DNA from: an uncultured Draconibacterium sp.
GTDB taxonomy: Bacteria > Bacteroidota > Bacteroidia > Bacteroidales > Prolixibacteraceae
Direction: 5' to 3'
Length of the DNA: 64,000 nt
Assembly (NCBI RefSeq): GCF_963677575.1
Contig: NZ_OY782038.1
Span: 3,971,501-4,035,500 of the forward strand
Position numbers and translations under genes: made by a program
Shown: piece after piece, positions 61,824 to 64,000 of the stretch
Layout: every line of letters starts with the position of its first letter
Position numbering within the stretch: the first letter of the stretch is position 1
The notes under the pieces: generated by a model
Seen by the model: only the letters and a program-made list of their open reading frames with translations
Told to the model about the DNA's origin: nothing
Database searches by the model: none

Positions 61824-63866
61824 TTAAAATTTCAACCTCAATTGAAATTTTAACTCCGTTTTGTGGTGTCCGGCAATCTCATTATAGCCCGAACTGATGG
61901 TTTCACGGTCGGTCCAATAAGTGTTTGCCAATTTTAGCCAGCACTCGATTTTTTTAGCCGGCTGGTATTTTAAGTTGAGATATGTCCTGAATCCTTCGCC
62001 GTAATATGCCGGAATTGAAAACGCATAAAGAATATCATTTTCGTAAGCATAAATGCGGCTGTTGTAGCTTTCTGTATGAACCCAGGCCAGCCGTGCAGCA
62101 AGATTTAGTGGAAATTCTTCGGATTTGAATTGAATGTCCTGAAAAAGCAGAAACCCATTTTCACTTTCTTCGCCTTTGTAATAAACATGCTCGGCACGTG
62201 TTTTTAGCAAGATTGTTTCCGAAAGCTGAAACTGAACGTGCAAACGCAGTTTTTGAATACGTTCAGGAAGGTTGACATAACGATTTTCGTTTTTGAATTT
62301 TTGATCTTTCTCCTCGTTTTTAAAACGTAGGTAGGCGCTTATTTTTTCACTGATCTTAAAATCGGCTTGCGTGAAAATATCCCACGAACGTGCCGGGCCG
62401 GTAGTGGAGTAGTTGAACCATTTGGATTGGTAAACATCGGAGTAAGTTGATAACGTTACAAATTTAGCTGGTAAAAAACGCACTCCAAAATAAAGGCCTG
62501 ATTCGTTGCTAATATTGCTTCCTTCGGCCATCGTGTTGGCCCAAAAAGCGTGGTAGTCTTTATCGAAATGGCGAAAAAGTGCAGAAAATCCCAGTTGGTC
62601 GTTTACATGGACAATGGCTCCTTGAGTTACTGCTTTTCCCTTTGATTTTGAGATGGCCGCCTCTCCAAACAACGTATAGTTGTTTTTACTAAAAAGATAA
62701 TCGGCACCCGCCGTATAATTATCTGTTCCCCGAAAACGAAATTGGTTGTATAGCTGATTGCTGCGTATAAAAGGTTTGTCGAATTGTTGATAAACAAAAG
62801 TTGCTCCCAGTTTCAGATGATCAAAATTGTGGGTGAAAACACCGCCGGCGTTGGTGAATTTTACTGTCTTCTCATCTGCAATTTCGCTCTCTGTTCGGTG
62901 ATATCCCGATGTTTGCAAACTGGTAAAATGTGTAACTACAGAATCGTAGTATTCTAAATTACCATCCGCATTTTTGTGCGAGTAGAAAAGACTGAAACGC
63001 GAATTGCCCAATTTTACCGTACCCGCTGCGCCTCTGAAATAAAAATTTTCATCCACCGAAGTGTATGCCCTAACACCCTGCCCGGTTTTGCTTATTCCCA
63101 AAACATTCTCCGATTTTCCGTTGGTGTATCCTTGCCACAGCACCAGACCCTGGCCGGATCGAACAAGATAATCCCCCACAGAAATATTTTCAAAAGTTTC
63201 GTTCAGTTTAAAACTGATGTGCCCCGAGTAGTAATCAAAACCACTTTTATTCGATCCTCGAAAAAAGGCTTCGCCCGGATCTTTCTCGGCAGTTATACCG
63301 GCAGAAAGTTTGTCACCGGCCCTGAAATTATAACGCGTGTAATAACGAAAGCGGTTGCCTTCGTATGGAATCGTGTCATCGTCTTTTTCTTTGTATCCGC
63401 GTGCTTTTTGCAAATAGCCAAGCGTACGTAGCAACAATTGATTATCGGCGTATTTTAGCTGTTCTTTTAATGTTTGTCGTTCCTGTTCTTCGGGGCCAAA
63501 CTCAATAAAATATTGCAGTTTCTGCAGCAGGTTAGGCATAAATCCATCAATGGTTTTTAGTTCGTAAATGGAATAAACCGGGCCGTAAGTTGCGATGTAC
63601 TCCAGCAATTTTTGAATTTGTATTTCATTCAATAAATAAAGTCGGGCCAGTTCTGTGGAACTTGTTGCGTTAATATTAACGGGGTGTTCCAAAAAATATT
63701 CCAGGTCTTCAATAATAATTGCCACGTCGGTGCCTTCCTCAATTTTATCAAGATGCGATTCTAATATCGATTCAATCAATTGATCCGGCGACTCTTTTTG
63801 AGCTGATGCGGCTAAAACGATTAGTTGAAAGAATACGACAGTGATATGTTGGATCAGTTTTCTCAT
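61824..63866 (-). CDS. Helix-hairpin-helix outer-membrane beta-barrel protein
   Basis: A 680-residue protein with a signal peptide ending at ASAQ, then helix-hairpin-helix type repeats in the first ~125 residues (VNINATSSTELARLYLLNEI, YSIYELKTIDGFMPNLLQKL), and a C-terminal barrel of about 550 residues with alternating aromatic/polar strands, ending HHKTELKFQLRLKF, a typical outer-membrane C-terminus. The HhH resembles ComEA-like DNA-binding units, though export makes DNA binding uncertain. It overlaps the preceding gene by ATGA. Function unknown. Confidence 0.72.
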   Translation of the reverse strand: MRKLIQHITVVFFQLIVLAASAQKESPDQLIESILESHLDKIEEGTDVAIIIEDLEYFLEHPVNINATSSTELARLYLLNEIQIQKLLEYIATYGPVYSIYELKTIDGFMPNLLQKLQYFIEFGPEEQERQTLKEQLKYADNQLLLRTLGYLQKARGYKEKDDDTIPYEGNRFRYYTRYNFRAGDKLSAGITAEKDPGEAFFRGSNKSGFDYYSGHISFKLNETFENISVGDYLVRSGQGLVLWQGYTNGKSENVLGISKTGQGVRAYTSVDENFYFRGAAGTVKLGNSRFSLFYSHKNADGNLEYYDSVVTHFTSLQTSGYHRTESEIADEKTVKFTNAGGVFTHNFDHLKLGATFVYQQFDKPFIRSNQLYNQFRFRGTDNYTAGADYLFSKNNYTLFGEAAISKSKGKAVTQGAIVHVNDQLGFSALFRHFDKDYHAFWANTMAEGSNISNESGLYFGVRFLPAKFVTLSTYSDVYQSKWFNYSTTGPARSWDIFTQADFKISEKISAYLRFKNEEKDQKFKNENRYVNLPERIQKLRLHVQFQLSETILLKTRAEHVYYKGEESENGFLLFQDIQFKSEEFPLNLAARLAWVHTESYNSRIYAYENDILYAFSIPAYYGEGFRTYLNLKYQPAKKIECWLKLANTYWTDRETISSGYNEIAGHHKTELKFQLRLKF

Positions 63867-64000
63867 TTGATGTTGTATTGAATGGAGACTGATGGAGTAA
63901 ATCCTAAATTACCGTGGTAGCTAAAAGCAATATCGGTACTGATATTTTTGAAACAGTAGCCCAATCCGGCAGTGTATTGAACCGGCCGGCCCGAAATTCC
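63863..64000 (-). CDS. C-terminal end of a probable outer-membrane beta-barrel protein, partial
   Basis: Only the last 45 codons are inside the window; the 5' part is outside. The end reads GISGRPVQYTAGLGYCFK and closes with HGNLGFTPSVSIQYNIK, an alternating pattern of outer-membrane strands. The stop codon overlaps the start of the HhH outer-membrane gene (ATGA), so the two are coupled. Family not recognisable from this piece. Confidence 0.55.
   Translation of the reverse strand, partial: GISGRPVQYTAGLGYCFKNISTDIAFSYHGNLGFTPSVSIQYNIK

Noticed and set aside
1..64000. CRISPR arrays, restriction-modification or phage-defence genes, phage genes
   Set aside because: No regularly spaced repeats and no recognisable cas, nuclease/methylase or phage structural genes on either strand.

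Overview
The window comes from a Bacteroidota chromosome, most likely a marine or anaerobic member of the order Marinilabiliales (Prolixibacteraceae-like). The genus is an inference from gene content and not proven. Supporting signs are the fused lpxC-fabZ gene, the type B L31, the order ftsX-DUF3098-uppP-truB-queA, promoters of the Bacteroidota type (TTTG about 19-20 bases before TAnnTTTG), a tRNA with no encoded CCA, and a grasp-with-spasm peptide cluster. Rubrerythrin together with a complete SUF iron-sulfur system suggests an organism that meets oxygen but is probably not a strict aerobe.

Layout. 1-3.9 kb (minus strand): the N-terminal part of an AI-2E-type permease, an asparagine-synthase-like enzyme and a polysaccharide flippase. 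4-11.4 kb (plus): an AlkD-like protein, a Bax-inhibitor-1 membrane protein, two tandem GNAT-like paralogues, L31 and Lon. 11.4-18.9 kb (mostly minus): thiamine pyrophosphokinase, SufT-like, SufE, SufS, SufD, SufC and SufB, with rubrerythrin on the opposite strand. A small palindrome-flanked element carrying a transposase remnant sits between sufD and sufS. 19.2-24.8 kb: thiL facing the lipid A genes lpxD, lpxC-fabZ and lpxA, behind an HD-domain phosphohydrolase gene. 25.1-29.9 kb: rimP-nusA-infB. A complete IS4-family element (29919-31308) lies in the loop of what was the infB terminator. 31.4-34.2 kb: a large envelope protein of unknown function. 34.9-38.7 kb (minus): ftsX, DUF3098, uppP, truB, queA. 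39.1-41.7 kb (plus): rplM-rpsI-rpsB-tsf.

41.7-45.1 kb is accessory and gene-poor. It holds two previously unlisted 28- and 29-codon single-membrane-span open frames that look like each other, an orphan minus-strand terminator, a tRNA-Thr gene with a damaged partial copy beside it, and two hypothetical genes. 45.1-48.8 kb: lysS and recJ, divergent.

48.9-59.7 kb is the most interesting block. It is an apparently complete ribosomally made, modified peptide (RiPP) cluster of the grasp-with-spasm type. In order it has a TPR/LuxR-type membrane regulator, a small DUF3244-like secreted protein, an HTH protein, two GG-leader precursor peptides each followed by a matching hairpin, an ATP-grasp enzyme (GwsG), a 70-residue unknown, a SPASM protein (GwsS), two paralogous exported proteins of unknown role, a C39-peptidase ABC exporter and a membrane-fusion protein. 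The expected path is precursor synthesis, crosslinking by GwsG with GwsS, leader removal and export by the peptidase-transporter, and passage across the envelope with the HlyD-like partner.

59.9-64 kb (minus): a HAD phosphatase, a glycerolipid-type acyltransferase, a helix-hairpin-helix outer-membrane protein and the end of another beta-barrel gene. All calls are from reading the sequence; no database search was run.
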